Positions 41,420-49,661 of a stretch of 61,812 bases of DNA are shown here, piece by piece (positions within the stretch are counted from its first letter, which is position 1; each line of letters starts with the position of its first letter). Below the pieces are notes generated by a model. That model saw only the letters and a list, made by a program, of their open reading frames with translations. It did no database searches and was not told where the DNA came from. The stretch is from DAOVRD01 sp964521715 (GTDB lineage: Bacteria > Planctomycetota > Brocadiia > SM23-32): NCBI GenBank assembly GCA_964521715.1, contig CAZFSS010000022.1, forward strand, positions 1-61,812, read 5' to 3'. The position numbers and the translations under genes were made by a program.

Positions 41420-44065
41420 CTACTCCCGCACTCGGAAGCCGATCAGGCGCGCCTGCTCGGGCCCCATCGGGCAGGCGACGAGGAGCCGCCCGTCTTGCGG
41501 GCCGACCGTGAGGAGGTCGCCCGTCACGAGGTCAGTGACGGCCGGCGGCGTATCGAGGTTCAGCGCGACGGCATCAACGAGGAGCCCGGCCGACCGGCCC
41601 TCGGATGAGTTGTTCAGGAGCGTGAAGTAGACCATGCCGTCTTCCGACGGGCCGAACCGCTCGACGTACACGGCTTCGTCGTCCGTCTGTGCGTGCGTGA
41701 TGGGCTGCCAGCCCGCCTCGGCCGCCAGCCGCACGAGCGGGATGTAATGCTTGAAGAGGTCGCGGTCACGGTTGTACCAGCGGGGGTTCCTCCAGTAGGG
41801 GTCGTCGGACGCGTTGTGGCTGAACATGCTGGGCCAGATGCCGTAGAGCAGACAGCGCTGGAAGTACTTCTCAACCAGGTCCGGCGTCAGGCGGTCGAAG
41901 AGCGTGTTCATCAGCACGAGGTAGGGCTTCTGGTAGCACATCGCACGCTTCAGGTTCATCTCCTGGTCGGACGGCGGGCGCCAGCCGCCTTCCAGGTCCA
42001 GCCAGTCCATCTCGGTGCCCATGATGTCGAGCCACGGGCAGAGGAAGCTGAAGCGGGACGGCACCGCGTTGGCGAACATCAGCCTGCCCATGCCGTGGAC
42101 GTCCTGCGCAATCCACTTCGTGAACTCGTAGATCGAGAAGGCCTTGTGGATGACGGGCCTGCCGGACTCGCTCGAGAACGTCAGCGGCACGGTCACGCAG
42201 GGGAAGTGCTCGCGCCGGAAGTCCTCGTCCGCCGTCACGTACGCTTCCAGCGAGTCCAGATACTCGCCGTCTTGCTGACCGGGGGCATCAGGTCCATACA
42301 GCCGCCGTTTCACCTCCTCGTTCCAGTTCATCCGGGCCTCGGACTCGCCGCCGATGCAGGGATTGGGGTTCAGGCTAAAGACCACCCCGTTCGTCCACGG
42401 AGCGTCGCGCACGAGGTACTGGATCTGCCCCTGTGCGTCACAGGAGCCGGAGACGAGCGTGGCCTGCGCGTTCCGCCGCCGCCAGACGTTGTCGGATTCG
42501 GCCGACTCCCGCAGCAGCCGCATCACGTTCTCGCGGGTGCGCGGCACTTCAGGGTCGATGGGAAACCACCACGTGCAGGGCTCCGTGTAGCGGAAGCTCA
42601 GGATGTCAGCCCCATCGTCAAAGGCCAGGTTGTCGTTCCCTTCGTGGTAGCGGAAGCCAAAATCCTGCCACCCCTCCACCGTGCTCACGTCCGTGAACGG
42701 CATCCAGATGCCCTGCTTGCGGGAGCGGCAGGCGAAGTAGTCCGGGAAGATGCGGTAGAGCTTCTCAAGCGCGCTGCGGAAGCCCCACGAGGGATCGGTG
42801 CGATAGATGACAAAGCCGAAAGGCGCCGCACACGGGAAGTTCGCCGTGTCCGCCGTCAGGCCGAAGTCATAGGCGATGAAGAAGGCGCGAACCGTGCTGC
42901 TGTAGCCGATCCGGTACTGCCCGGGCATGCCCATGTCGAGCGCGAGCGCCAGGCCGCTATCCGCGCCCGTCATGCAGCCACACGGGTAGGCGGACATGTT
43001 GCCGTTCGCGCCCGTGCCGACGTTGCGGACGTTGAAGTACTCCTGGTTCGGCTCGATGCCCCGGGCCGAGCGGACGTCGTCGTGCCAGCGCCATTGCGAG
43101 GCGTCGACAGGAAGGATGAACGTCAGCGTCACCGCCCTGTCCCTTCCCGTCAGGTCGCGGAGGGCGCCCCGGACGCTGATGCAGTCGCCGTCGCCCCTGA
43201 ACGCGGCGTCAAGCTCCAGGTTCAGGGCCGCGCATCTGCCGCTCTCGAACGGGAAGAAGTCCGAGTCCGCAGCGGCGTCACGAGCCAGGAAGCCGGACGG
43301 CGCGTCGGCGAGGGCGAGCTCCGCCCCGTCCTCTTGCAGCGACGCCACGCGCCCACTGCCCCAGTCGTAGGTCAGCGATAGCCCGTCCGAGGAGCGGGTG
43401 TCGATGCGGTCTGCCGCGGCCGGCTCTCGGACGGCGGGACGAGGCTCCGGCACGATCACCGGCGTCATGTCCAGGACGGCGCTCGCTGCCGCAGCCAGGT
43501 CGAACACCTCCACGCCGTCGAACCAGACTTCGCCGCTCATGCCGCGAAAGAGCGCATAGACGGTTGCTGACTTGAGCGGCTTGGCGGGCGCAATGATCAC
43601 CTGCTGGGGTTCCCAGTCGTGCGTGCCCGTGTTGAAGTCGGCGGTCTGCGCCCAGAGGGGCGTTCCGTCCTGATAGATGAGGTCCACGTAGATCGAGTAG
43701 TCGCTGCCCTTCGCCCCTTCCACGTTGAGGGCCCGGCTCCATCCTCTCACGAGCAGCGCGCCGGGAGCCTGCTGGTCGAGCTGGACCTGCTGAACGGCGC
43801 CGCTTCGTCCCGCAGCCGTCTCGTTGCGGCAGTAGATCGCTGCGCCGCCGCCGCGCCCAACGCCGGCCGCGACGGCGTATCCGTCTCCGTACGGACGCCA
43901 GCCAGCCGCGCCGCCGCCCTCGGCCTGCTCGAACGCGCCGTTGGTCACCAGGTTGGAGTCCCCGAAGTACTCGGCTCTCAGCACTTTGATGGCGGGCTCC
44001 ATGGCGCGCACTCCTTCCGCACACAAACCGGCGAGCGCAACACAGGCAACGAGCAACAAGCGCAT
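41420..44065 (-). CDS. Large secreted protein, probable glycoside hydrolase of unknown family
   Basis: An 881-residue exported protein with a signal peptide (MRLLLVACVALAGLCAEGV...). The N-terminal 190 residues look like a carbohydrate-binding jelly roll (NLVTNGAFEQ, WRPYGDG, GEVWFDGVEVFD). The middle and C-terminal parts are aromatic-rich and barrel-like; QQDGEYLDSLEAY has the look of a YxD nucleophile strand of GH31/36/101-type enzymes, and PYLVLMNTLFD and YGIWPSMFSHNASDD follow. I cannot name the family. Cysteine is unusually frequent (for example FPCAAPF, SAYPCGCMTG), which would suit disulphides outside the cytoplasm. GGGGCGGG precedes the ATG. Confidence 0.6.
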   Translation of the reverse strand: MRLLLVACVALAGLCAEGVRAMEPAIKVLRAEYFGDSNLVTNGAFEQAEGGGAAGWRPYGDGYAVAAGVGRGGGAAIYCRNETAAGRSGAVQQVQLDQQAPGALLVRGWSRALNVEGAKGSDYSIYVDLIYQDGTPLWAQTADFNTGTHDWEPQQVIIAPAKPLKSATVYALFRGMSGEVWFDGVEVFDLAAAASAVLDMTPVIVPEPRPAVREPAAADRIDTRSSDGLSLTYDWGSGRVASLQEDGAELALADAPSGFLARDAAADSDFFPFESGRCAALNLELDAAFRGDGDCISVRGALRDLTGRDRAVTLTFILPVDASQWRWHDDVRSARGIEPNQEYFNVRNVGTGANGNMSAYPCGCMTGADSGLALALDMGMPGQYRIGYSSTVRAFFIAYDFGLTADTANFPCAAPFGFVIYRTDPSWGFRSALEKLYRIFPDYFACRSRKQGIWMPFTDVSTVEGWQDFGFRYHEGNDNLAFDDGADILSFRYTEPCTWWFPIDPEVPRTRENVMRLLRESAESDNVWRRRNAQATLVSGSCDAQGQIQYLVRDAPWTNGVVFSLNPNPCIGGESEARMNWNEEVKRRLYGPDAPGQQDGEYLDSLEAYVTADEDFRREHFPCVTVPLTFSSESGRPVIHKAFSIYEFTKWIAQDVHGMGRLMFANAVPSRFSFLCPWLDIMGTEMDWLDLEGGWRPPSDQEMNLKRAMCYQKPYLVLMNTLFDRLTPDLVEKYFQRCLLYGIWPSMFSHNASDDPYWRNPRWYNRDRDLFKHYIPLVRLAAEAGWQPITHAQTDDEAVYVERFGPSEDGMVYFTLLNNSSEGRSAGLLVDAVALNLDTPPAVTDLVTGDLLTVGPQDGRLLVACPMGPEQARLIGFRVRE

Positions 44066-44205
44066 TTTCCCGCCCCTAAGAGCCGCACCCGGTCGGAAGT
44101 CAGGAGCGCACATCATGTCCCGCCACGGGCGCGCCGTCAAGGGTTGCCGGGCCGAACACGCCGGCGGTCCCTTGGCCCCTGTCAACAGGCAAGCGGGGCT
44201 CTGTC

Positions 44206-44235
44206 TTGTTCCCGGGGTAAAGGCTGTGCTATGTT
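44206..44235 (+). promoter_or_regulatory. Promoter of the murJ gene
   Basis: TTGTTC (44206-44211) and TATGTT (44230-44235) with an 18-base spacer, 95 bases before the ATG at 44330. Confidence 0.5.
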
Positions 44236-44329
44236 ACGCGCGGTAGCCCGACGGCGCATCGGTTTCCACTCCCCTGGCGCCTTCCGGGGAGCGGCTCCAG
44301 CTCCTTGGGGCGGCGCGCGGAGGCACTCC

Positions 44330-45967
44330 ATGTCCCAACGGCAGGATAGCTTTGTGCGGGGGGCCGGCATCATTGCGGCGCTGACCCTCGTAAGCCGCCT
44401 GCTCGGCCTGATACGCGACTGCATCTGCGCCGCATTCTTCGGCGTGGGCGCGGTGTGGGACGCCTTCAGCTTTGCGTTCCGGATTCCGAACCTCTTCCGC
44501 CGGCTCTTCGGCGAGGGAGCCCTGAGCGCGGCCTTCATCCCGACCTTCACGGAGCATCTGGAGCTGCGGACGGAAGAGGAGGCGTGGCAGCTGGCGGGGC
44601 GCATAGCGGGAGCCGTCATGCTGGTGCTGGCAGGGCTCACGCTGGGGGGGGAGGCGCTGGTGCTGTCGTTGCTTCGCTGGGGGGCCGTGAGCGCACGCTG
44701 GCGGCTGACGCTCGGCCTGACGGCGGTGCTGCTCCCCTACATGCTGTTTATCTGCCTGACGGCCCTGGCAGGCGCAGCGCTCAACTCCATGGGGCACTTC
44801 GCAGCGCCCGCGCTCGCCCCGGCGGTGCTGGACGTCTGCTGGATCCTGGCAGTTGCAGTTGCTGCCTTTTCCTTCCCGTCGGAGGGAAACGCCCGGATCT
44901 ACGTGGTCGCCGCCGGCGTCCTCGTGGCGGGCGTCCTGGAGCTTGCGCTCCAGATGGCCGTGCTGAGGGCAAAAGGGTTCCGTGTGCGGCTTCTCTTTGA
45001 GCCCTTGCACCCGCAGGTCAGGAAGATGGTCGCCGCCGCAGGCCCTGTGGCGCTGGGGATGGGCGCGTTGCAGCTCAACGTGCTGCTGGACGGAGTGATG
45101 GCGATCTCGCTGGCCGCGCCGGAAGGTCAGACGGGCTTCACCATACTGGGGGTCTCGGTGCCCTATCCGATGCAGGTCGGGGCGAACAGCGTGCTTTACT
45201 ACGGGAACCGGCTCATGCAGCTTCCGCTGGGGGTGTTCGGGATCGCGCTGGCGACGGCGGCATTCCCCGCCTTCAGCGTTCAGGCGGCCCGCCAGGACTG
45301 GGAGCGGCTGTCCCAGTCGATCATGCGGGCCCTGGGCTTCGTGGTTTTCATCGGGCTGCCGGCGGGGGTCGGCCTGATCCTCGTGCGTTACCCGGCCATC
45401 GAGCTGCTCTTCGCGCGCGGGGCGTTCGCCAACATGCCGCACAGCACGGACAGGACGGCTGCCGTCGTGCTGGCCTACTCGACTGCCATCTGGGCCTACT
45501 GCGCCCTGCACGTGCTGACCCGAGCCTTCTACGGCCTCAAGCAGCCCGGCACGCCCGCAAAGGTCGCCGCAGCCATGGTGGGCCTGAACCTTGTGCTGAA
45601 CCTGGCGCTGGTCTGGCCCATGCGGGAGGCAGGGCTCGCGGCCGCCACGGCCATCAGCGCCGCGTTGCAGGTGGTGATCCTCTGCCGGCTGCTCAACCGG
45701 TCCGTGAACCTGACGGGGTGGCGGGAGTTGGCCGTGTCCGTAGCGAAGACCGTGGCGGCAACGGCCTGCATGGCCGTGGCGTGCCAGGCCGCACTGAGCC
45801 TGCTGCCAGCCGCCCCGGGCGAGCTTGGCCACACGTTGGTCCGGCTCGTGTTGACCGTCACAGCGGGGGCGACAGCCTACGTGGCCGCGGCAGCGCTGAT
45901 GCGGGCCAGAGAGCTTGCCACCCTTATGGATCAGCTGCCGGGACGACGGAGAAACCAGCGAACATGA
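44330..45967 (+). CDS. murJ: Lipid II flippase MurJ (MviN)
   Basis: A 545-residue polytopic inner-membrane protein of the MOP superfamily with about 14 hydrophobic helices. MurJ flips lipid II to the periplasm for peptidoglycan synthesis. Diagnostic stretches are TLVSRLLGLIRDCICAAFFG, AFRIPNLFRRLFGEGALSAAFIPTF (quoted in part: FRRLFGEGALSAAFIP), QVGANSVLYYGNRLMQLPLG and FGIALATAAFPAFS; these include the Arg residues of the central cavity. RVLTRAFYG-like VLTRAFYGLKQPGTPAK is in the second half. GGAGG lies seven bases before the ATG. Confidence 0.96.
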   Translation: MSQRQDSFVRGAGIIAALTLVSRLLGLIRDCICAAFFGVGAVWDAFSFAFRIPNLFRRLFGEGALSAAFIPTFTEHLELRTEEEAWQLAGRIAGAVMLVLAGLTLGGEALVLSLLRWGAVSARWRLTLGLTAVLLPYMLFICLTALAGAALNSMGHFAAPALAPAVLDVCWILAVAVAAFSFPSEGNARIYVVAAGVLVAGVLELALQMAVLRAKGFRVRLLFEPLHPQVRKMVAAAGPVALGMGALQLNVLLDGVMAISLAAPEGQTGFTILGVSVPYPMQVGANSVLYYGNRLMQLPLGVFGIALATAAFPAFSVQAARQDWERLSQSIMRALGFVVFIGLPAGVGLILVRYPAIELLFARGAFANMPHSTDRTAAVVLAYSTAIWAYCALHVLTRAFYGLKQPGTPAKVAAAMVGLNLVLNLALVWPMREAGLAAATAISAALQVVILCRLLNRSVNLTGWRELAVSVAKTVAATACMAVACQAALSLLPAAPGELGHTLVRLVLTVTAGATAYVAAAALMRARELATLMDQLPGRRRNQRT

Positions 45968-46013
45968 GGCGCCCAGAGGCAACTCGCCGCCAGGCAACCC
46001 GACCAGGGAAGCC

Positions 46014-46253
46014 TCACGCGAATGGCGGAACCGAGCCTTCCGCCGTCGGCTTCGAAGACTCCTCGCCTTCCTTCTCGGCGGCCAAGCGCACGGCGATGAT
46101 GGCGTGGACCATTATCTGAGTCTCAGACGACCCGCGCGCGAGCACGATGTACCTCTCCGTCACTTCGGACAACTCCCCCGTGATGGTCTTGCCGTTGACC
46201 ATCAGAACGCTGACCTGTCTGCCGAACCACTCTGACTTGACTATCTGCGCCAT
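46014..46253 (-). CDS. Sm/Hfq-like RNA-binding protein
   Basis: A 79-residue Sm-fold protein. VSVLMVNGKTITGELSEVTE resembles the Sm1 region of Hfq (VxIYLVNGIKLQGxI), and QIMVHAIIAVRLA resembles Hfq's Sm2 region around YKHAIST. The canonical Lys-His is replaced by Val-His. An acidic, flexible C-terminus of about 20 residues follows. It could be a diverged RNA chaperone. I start it at the ATG at 46253 (MAQIVKSEWFG); a longer frame start would overlap the OmpA gene. It lies 28 bases after the OmpA lipoprotein stop. Confidence 0.6.
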   Translation of the reverse strand: MAQIVKSEWFGRQVSVLMVNGKTITGELSEVTERYIVLARGSSETQIMVHAIIAVRLAAEKEGEESSKPTAEGSVPPFA

Positions 46254-46281
46254 CGGGTCTTGCCGCTCCAGGCCCGCGCGG

Positions 46282-47019
46282 TCACTGCTTGAATCCCTCA
46301 AGTATCTCGCCGATGCTGCGGATCCCCTGGGGCACCAGCAGGATTTCAACGCGCCTGTTCTGGTCCATTGGGGCAGTCGGCGTCTCGGGCTTGGCGAGGG
46401 GGCGGTTCGGGCCGAATCCGACGATGTACATCCGGTCCGGACTCACTCCTTTGTCTGCCAGGTAGCGCATGACCGCATGGGCCCGCATGGCGGCGAGGTG
46501 GTAGTTATCCTCCCACCCGGAGAGCTTGATGGGGACGCCGTCCGTGTGTCCGTCAACCCGTATCTGAAGGTCCTTCTTCTCCAGCATGTAGCCGGCGATC
46601 TGATCCAGGGAGGCCTTGGCGCCCTCGTTCAGCTCGGCCTTGCCGGAGGCGAACAGGATCTCGCTCTCCATCACGATGAAGTTGCCCTCGCTGCGCCGCT
46701 CGATCGTGATGCCGGACAGGTTCTTTACCAGCTTCTCCAGCTCCGTTCTCTGGTTCTGGAGCTTGGCCTGCTCACTCCTCAGTTCGCTGGCCAGCTGGGA
46801 CATCTGGCTCGCCTCCTTCTGCGCCTCTGTCAGGTTGCCCTCAAGCTCGGCCGCATGGGCCTTAAGCACGTCGTTCTCGCGCAGCAGGGCGTCCTGCTTC
46901 TGTTGCAGCGCGGCGATCTGATCCTGGAGGCCCTGATTCTCCCGCGTCAGTCGCCCGGTGCAGCCCACTAATCCGACGAGCGACACGGCAAAGACGGATA
47001 GAACGGTTCGCTTCAACAT
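46282..47019 (-). CDS. OmpA/MotB-family peptidoglycan-associated lipoprotein
   Basis: A 245-residue lipoprotein. The lipobox LVGC sets the lipidated Cys at about residue 20. A coiled coil of about 80 residues follows (LQDQIAALQQKQDALLREND), then a C-terminal OmpA domain with LQIRVDGHTDGVPI, where Asp and Arg contacts to diaminopimelate are expected, and QNRRVEILLVP. It should link the outer membrane to peptidoglycan. The coiled coil is longer than in Pal, giving a resemblance to PomB/MotB-like or YiaD-like proteins. GGAG precedes the ATG. Confidence 0.88.
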   Translation of the reverse strand: MLKRTVLSVFAVSLVGLVGCTGRLTRENQGLQDQIAALQQKQDALLRENDVLKAHAAELEGNLTEAQKEASQMSQLASELRSEQAKLQNQRTELEKLVKNLSGITIERRSEGNFIVMESEILFASGKAELNEGAKASLDQIAGYMLEKKDLQIRVDGHTDGVPIKLSGWEDNYHLAAMRAHAVMRYLADKGVSPDRMYIVGFGPNRPLAKPETPTAPMDQNRRVEILLVPQGIRSIGEILEGFKQ

Positions 47020-47128
47020 CACCGGCAGCTCCTCATCACAGCGTGGAAAAATGGACCGCTGGGCAGGGCCTGCGACCACCAAGACCCCACCCGGCCGCGT
47101 GAACAGCTCAGCAGACAGCGGACTTCGC

Positions 47129-48193
47129 CTACTTCGGCCCGCCGGGAACCCAGCTCGTCAGCCCAGTCGAGAAGTCGGGCCGCGAACCATTCTCGACGAC
47201 GAAGAGGCCGCCGAAGAGCATGATGATCAGGCTGAAGGTCAACAGCGCGATCCACAGGCCGCCGACCTGCGCGGCGGCAACGGGCACGGGAGCGGCATAC
47301 GGAACCTCAAGCTCCTCACCCTCGGCGAACCCCTCGGCCTCCTCGACCTCCAGGACCTCCCCGAGGTCACTGTCCTCGTAGGTCGGCTCCTCCAGCGTGG
47401 TGATCTCAGCGGTGACCTCCTCGCTCTCTTCCGTCGGGATGGCCTCGGGCTCCTGCTCCTCCTCGATCTCCATGATTTCACTGAGCAGGTCTTCCTCCGC
47501 GACTTCCTCCTCCTCTCCGAGGCCCAGGATGTCGGTTATCGGCGCTTCCTCCTCTTCCGCTTCGGGCGCCTGGGCGGCCGGCTCAGCCTTCTCCTCCAGT
47601 TCGAACTGCTCCTCGTCAAGAGCGGCGGAGAAGTCGAAGAACTCCTCGCCCTCCTCCTTGGCTCCGGCTGCCGCTTCGGGCGCCCGAATGGCTTTCAGGT
47701 CCAGTTGAGTATCCAGGGCGGTGTCGCTCGCGAGGGGCTCTTCAGACAACGGCTTCTCCAGTTCGAACTCCTCCTCCTCGCCGGCCGGCATCTCGAGCCG
47801 GAATCCCTCGCCCTCCTCCTCCTCCAGTATCTCCGTCTCGCGCTCCTGGACGGAGGAGGCTTTGACCTCGTCCAGCAGATCGGTCTTGCGTTCGCGCTCG
47901 GCCGGCCCTTCTGCCTCGATCATCTCCGTCTCGGGCTCGCCGGACGGCTTCCTTGCCGCGCCCGTGCCGACGACGTCCGTAGCCGGTTCGCCGACGGCCT
48001 CTTCCGAAACCGTGGGCCGCTTCTCCAGCTCCTTCTTGAGGGCTTCGACCTCGGTCAGGCGGAACTTCGTCTCGCCCGAGATAACGTGCTCCCGAAGGGC
48101 GCCCTCCCTCACCAGATGGTTCAACTGGGTGCGGTTGATCTGAAGCTCCTGGAGGACCTGCTCATACGTAAGGTATTCCTCGCCCCTTGCCAT
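47129..48193 (-). CDS. HTH domain, acidic linker and C-terminal membrane anchor
   Basis: A 354-residue protein. Residues about 6-55 form a MerR/excisionase-like helix-turn-helix (EYLTYEQVLQELQINRTQLN, then VREGALREHVISGETKF). The next 240 residues are extremely acidic, with runs such as EEEEFELE and LGEEEEVAEEDL, and appear disordered. A single membrane helix near the C-terminus (LWIALLTFSLIIMLFGGLFV) is followed by about 20 residues. The layout suggests a membrane-anchored DNA- or protein-binding module; there is no signal peptide. The ATG at 48193 is chosen because the HTH begins there; the strong promoter at 48271-48298 serves it. Confidence 0.7.
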   Translation of the reverse strand: MARGEEYLTYEQVLQELQINRTQLNHLVREGALREHVISGETKFRLTEVEALKKELEKRPTVSEEAVGEPATDVVGTGAARKPSGEPETEMIEAEGPAERERKTDLLDEVKASSVQERETEILEEEEGEGFRLEMPAGEEEEFELEKPLSEEPLASDTALDTQLDLKAIRAPEAAAGAKEEGEEFFDFSAALDEEQFELEEKAEPAAQAPEAEEEEAPITDILGLGEEEEVAEEDLLSEIMEIEEEQEPEAIPTEESEEVTAEITTLEEPTYEDSDLGEVLEVEEAEGFAEGEELEVPYAAPVPVAAAQVGGLWIALLTFSLIIMLFGGLFVVENGSRPDFSTGLTSWVPGGPK

Positions 48194-48270
48194 CTTACCA
48201 CCTCCCGCGCAGAACGCCGATAAGAGCGCACTGGCCAACGGCTTCCCACAAATCCCTGCTGCCACGGCCA

Positions 48271-48298
48271 ATTATAACACCACGGCGGGCCAATGCAA
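48271..48298 (-). promoter_or_regulatory. Promoter of the HTH-acidic-TM gene
   Basis: Minus-strand TTGCAT (48293-48298) and a perfect TATAAT (48271-48276) with a 16-base spacer, 77 bases before the ATG. It may also serve the OmpA and Sm-like genes downstream. Confidence 0.75.
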
Positions 48299-48341
48299 AC
48301 ACCTTTCCCGAGCCCTTCGAGGGCCGCATCGGCGGCCCCCT

Positions 48342-48722
48342 CTAGCCATAGACCTGACCGGGGTCAAAAACCCGTTCCTCACACTCCTCGATGGCGTCAG
48401 CGGCCCGGCGATAGCGCCGGTAATAGCACGTCCTGTAGCCGTTGTGGCATGCGGCCACCCGCTGATTGACAACCATGAGAAGGGAGTTCCCTTCGCAGTC
48501 AATCCGGACCTCCTTGAGCTCCTGGACGTGCCCGCTTGTCTCGCCCTTCAGCATCACCCGGCCCTTTGAACGCCGGAAGACGTGGATCCTGCCCGTCTCG
48601 ATGGTCCTGCAAAGGGCCTCGCGGTCCATGTAGCAGAGCGTAAGAACCTGGCCGTCAGCCTCGACGACGACGACCGGGATCACGCCGTCCCTGAAGTTGA
48701 TCTCTTTGAGCAGGTTATCCAT
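48342..48722 (-). CDS. hisI: Phosphoribosyl-AMP cyclohydrolase
   Basis: A 126-residue HisI enzyme, which opens the purine ring of phosphoribosyl-AMP in histidine synthesis. VLTLCYMDREAL and SKGRVMLKGETSGHVQ are family signatures. Zinc ligands C76, C92 and C99 have the expected 16- and 7-residue spacings (IDCEGNSLL, AACHNGYRTCYYR). The magnesium motif usually DCDxD reads D-C-E here. It has no HisE domain, so phosphoribosyl-ATP pyrophosphohydrolase must be elsewhere. It is a lone his gene with its own promoter, divergent from the HNH gene. Confidence 0.95.
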   Translation of the reverse strand: MDNLLKEINFRDGVIPVVVVEADGQVLTLCYMDREALCRTIETGRIHVFRRSKGRVMLKGETSGHVQELKEVRIDCEGNSLLMVVNQRVAACHNGYRTCYYRRYRRAADAIEECEERVFDPGQVYG

Positions 48723-48765
48723 GGCGTCCCCGGTCGACCCGGCCTGCCAAGGGCACTGCACGTAT

Positions 48766-48794
48766 ATGGTAGGCCGTGCCGAGGGCAAAGTCAA
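48766..48794 (-). promoter_or_regulatory. Promoter of hisI
   Basis: Minus-strand TTGACT (48789-48794) and TACCAT (48766-48771), 17-base spacer, 43 bases before the ATG. Confidence 0.65.
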
Positions 48795-48848
48795 AAAGCC
48801 CCGTTCCGCCGCGTAGGCGAGACCGGCGGCAAACGCTGAAAAAGGCAC

Positions 48849-48877
48849 TTGCCAAACGGCCGTGATTCCCCTATATT
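48849..48877 (+). promoter_or_regulatory. Promoter of the HNH endonuclease gene
   Basis: TTGCCA (48849-48854) and TATATT (48872-48877), 17-base spacer, 44 bases before the ATG. It starts with the same 13 bases as the lipoprotein promoter at 27293. Confidence 0.7.
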
Positions 48878-48921
48878 CCCACGTAGAGCGCCGTGCAGTC
48901 GTTCTGGCACAGGTAGAAGCC

Positions 48922-49551
48922 ATGTCGGAAGCCGCCCTTCAGTCCAGCGTACTGGTCCTGAACAAAGCCTTCACGCCCGTGCATCTGGTGACGGCGAAAC
49001 GGGCGTTTTGCATGCTTTTCAAGGCCGTGGCGGAGGTGGTCCAGATCGAGGACGGCCGCCTGGAGCTGCACGACTTCCAGAGCTGGCGCGAAGTGAGCGA
49101 ATTCAAGAGGTTGAACGGGCTCCGGGACGACCACAGCGAGTGGGTCTCGACGGTCAGCCACGAGATCCAGGTGCCCCGGATCGTGCGCCTGCTTTTCTAT
49201 GGCCGCTACCCGAGCCGGCGCGTCAGCTTCAACCGGCGGAACATCTTCGCTCGAGACGAGAATCGCTGCCAGTACTGCGGCAGGCAGTTCCCCACGCGGG
49301 AATTGAGCATCGACCACGTCGTGCCTCTCTCACGCGGCGGCCAGGCCAGCTGGGCGAACGTCGTGTGCTCCTGCACAAGCTGCAACAAGCGTAAGGGCGG
49401 CCAGTTTCCCCAGGAAGCGGGGATGAAGTTGATCCGCCAGCCGGCCGAACCCCGGTTCAATCCCATGATACGGCTGAAGGTCCGTCGCAAGAAATACTAC
49501 TCCTGGAAGCAATTCCTGGACGACGCCTACTGGTCGGTTACGCTCGAATGA
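48922..49551 (+). CDS. HNH endonuclease family protein
   Basis: A 209-residue protein of the common cellular HNH type. An N-terminal domain with VLVLNKAFTPVHLVTAKRAF precedes the HNH/zinc unit: RCQYCGRQFPTRELSIDHVV, then SRGGQASWANVVCSCTSCN, giving two CxxC pairs and the DH pair of the active site. The C-terminus ends WKQFLDDAYWSVTLE. Homologues are found in most planctomycetes and cyanobacteria outside mobile elements; their role is unknown, but DNA or RNA cleavage is likely. The stop codon overlaps an ATG (ATGA) that I do not take as the next start. Confidence 0.9.
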   Translation: MSEAALQSSVLVLNKAFTPVHLVTAKRAFCMLFKAVAEVVQIEDGRLELHDFQSWREVSEFKRLNGLRDDHSEWVSTVSHEIQVPRIVRLLFYGRYPSRRVSFNRRNIFARDENRCQYCGRQFPTRELSIDHVVPLSRGGQASWANVVCSCTSCNKRKGGQFPQEAGMKLIRQPAEPRFNPMIRLKVRRKKYYSWKQFLDDAYWSVTLE

Positions 49552-49661
49552 TCGCCGGCGTCGGCCTCCCTTGCGCGGGCGGGTACCTCGCAGAAACGAA
49601 CCCGGGGGCTCCGCGTCGGTCCCGGCTGCGGGCGCCAGGCAGACCGGATCCGGCGCGCGCA

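Noticed and set aside
48922..49551. HNH gene as a homing endonuclease or group II intron part
   Set aside because: No intron, reverse transcriptase or interrupted gene surrounds it, and this HNH type is a common cellular protein.
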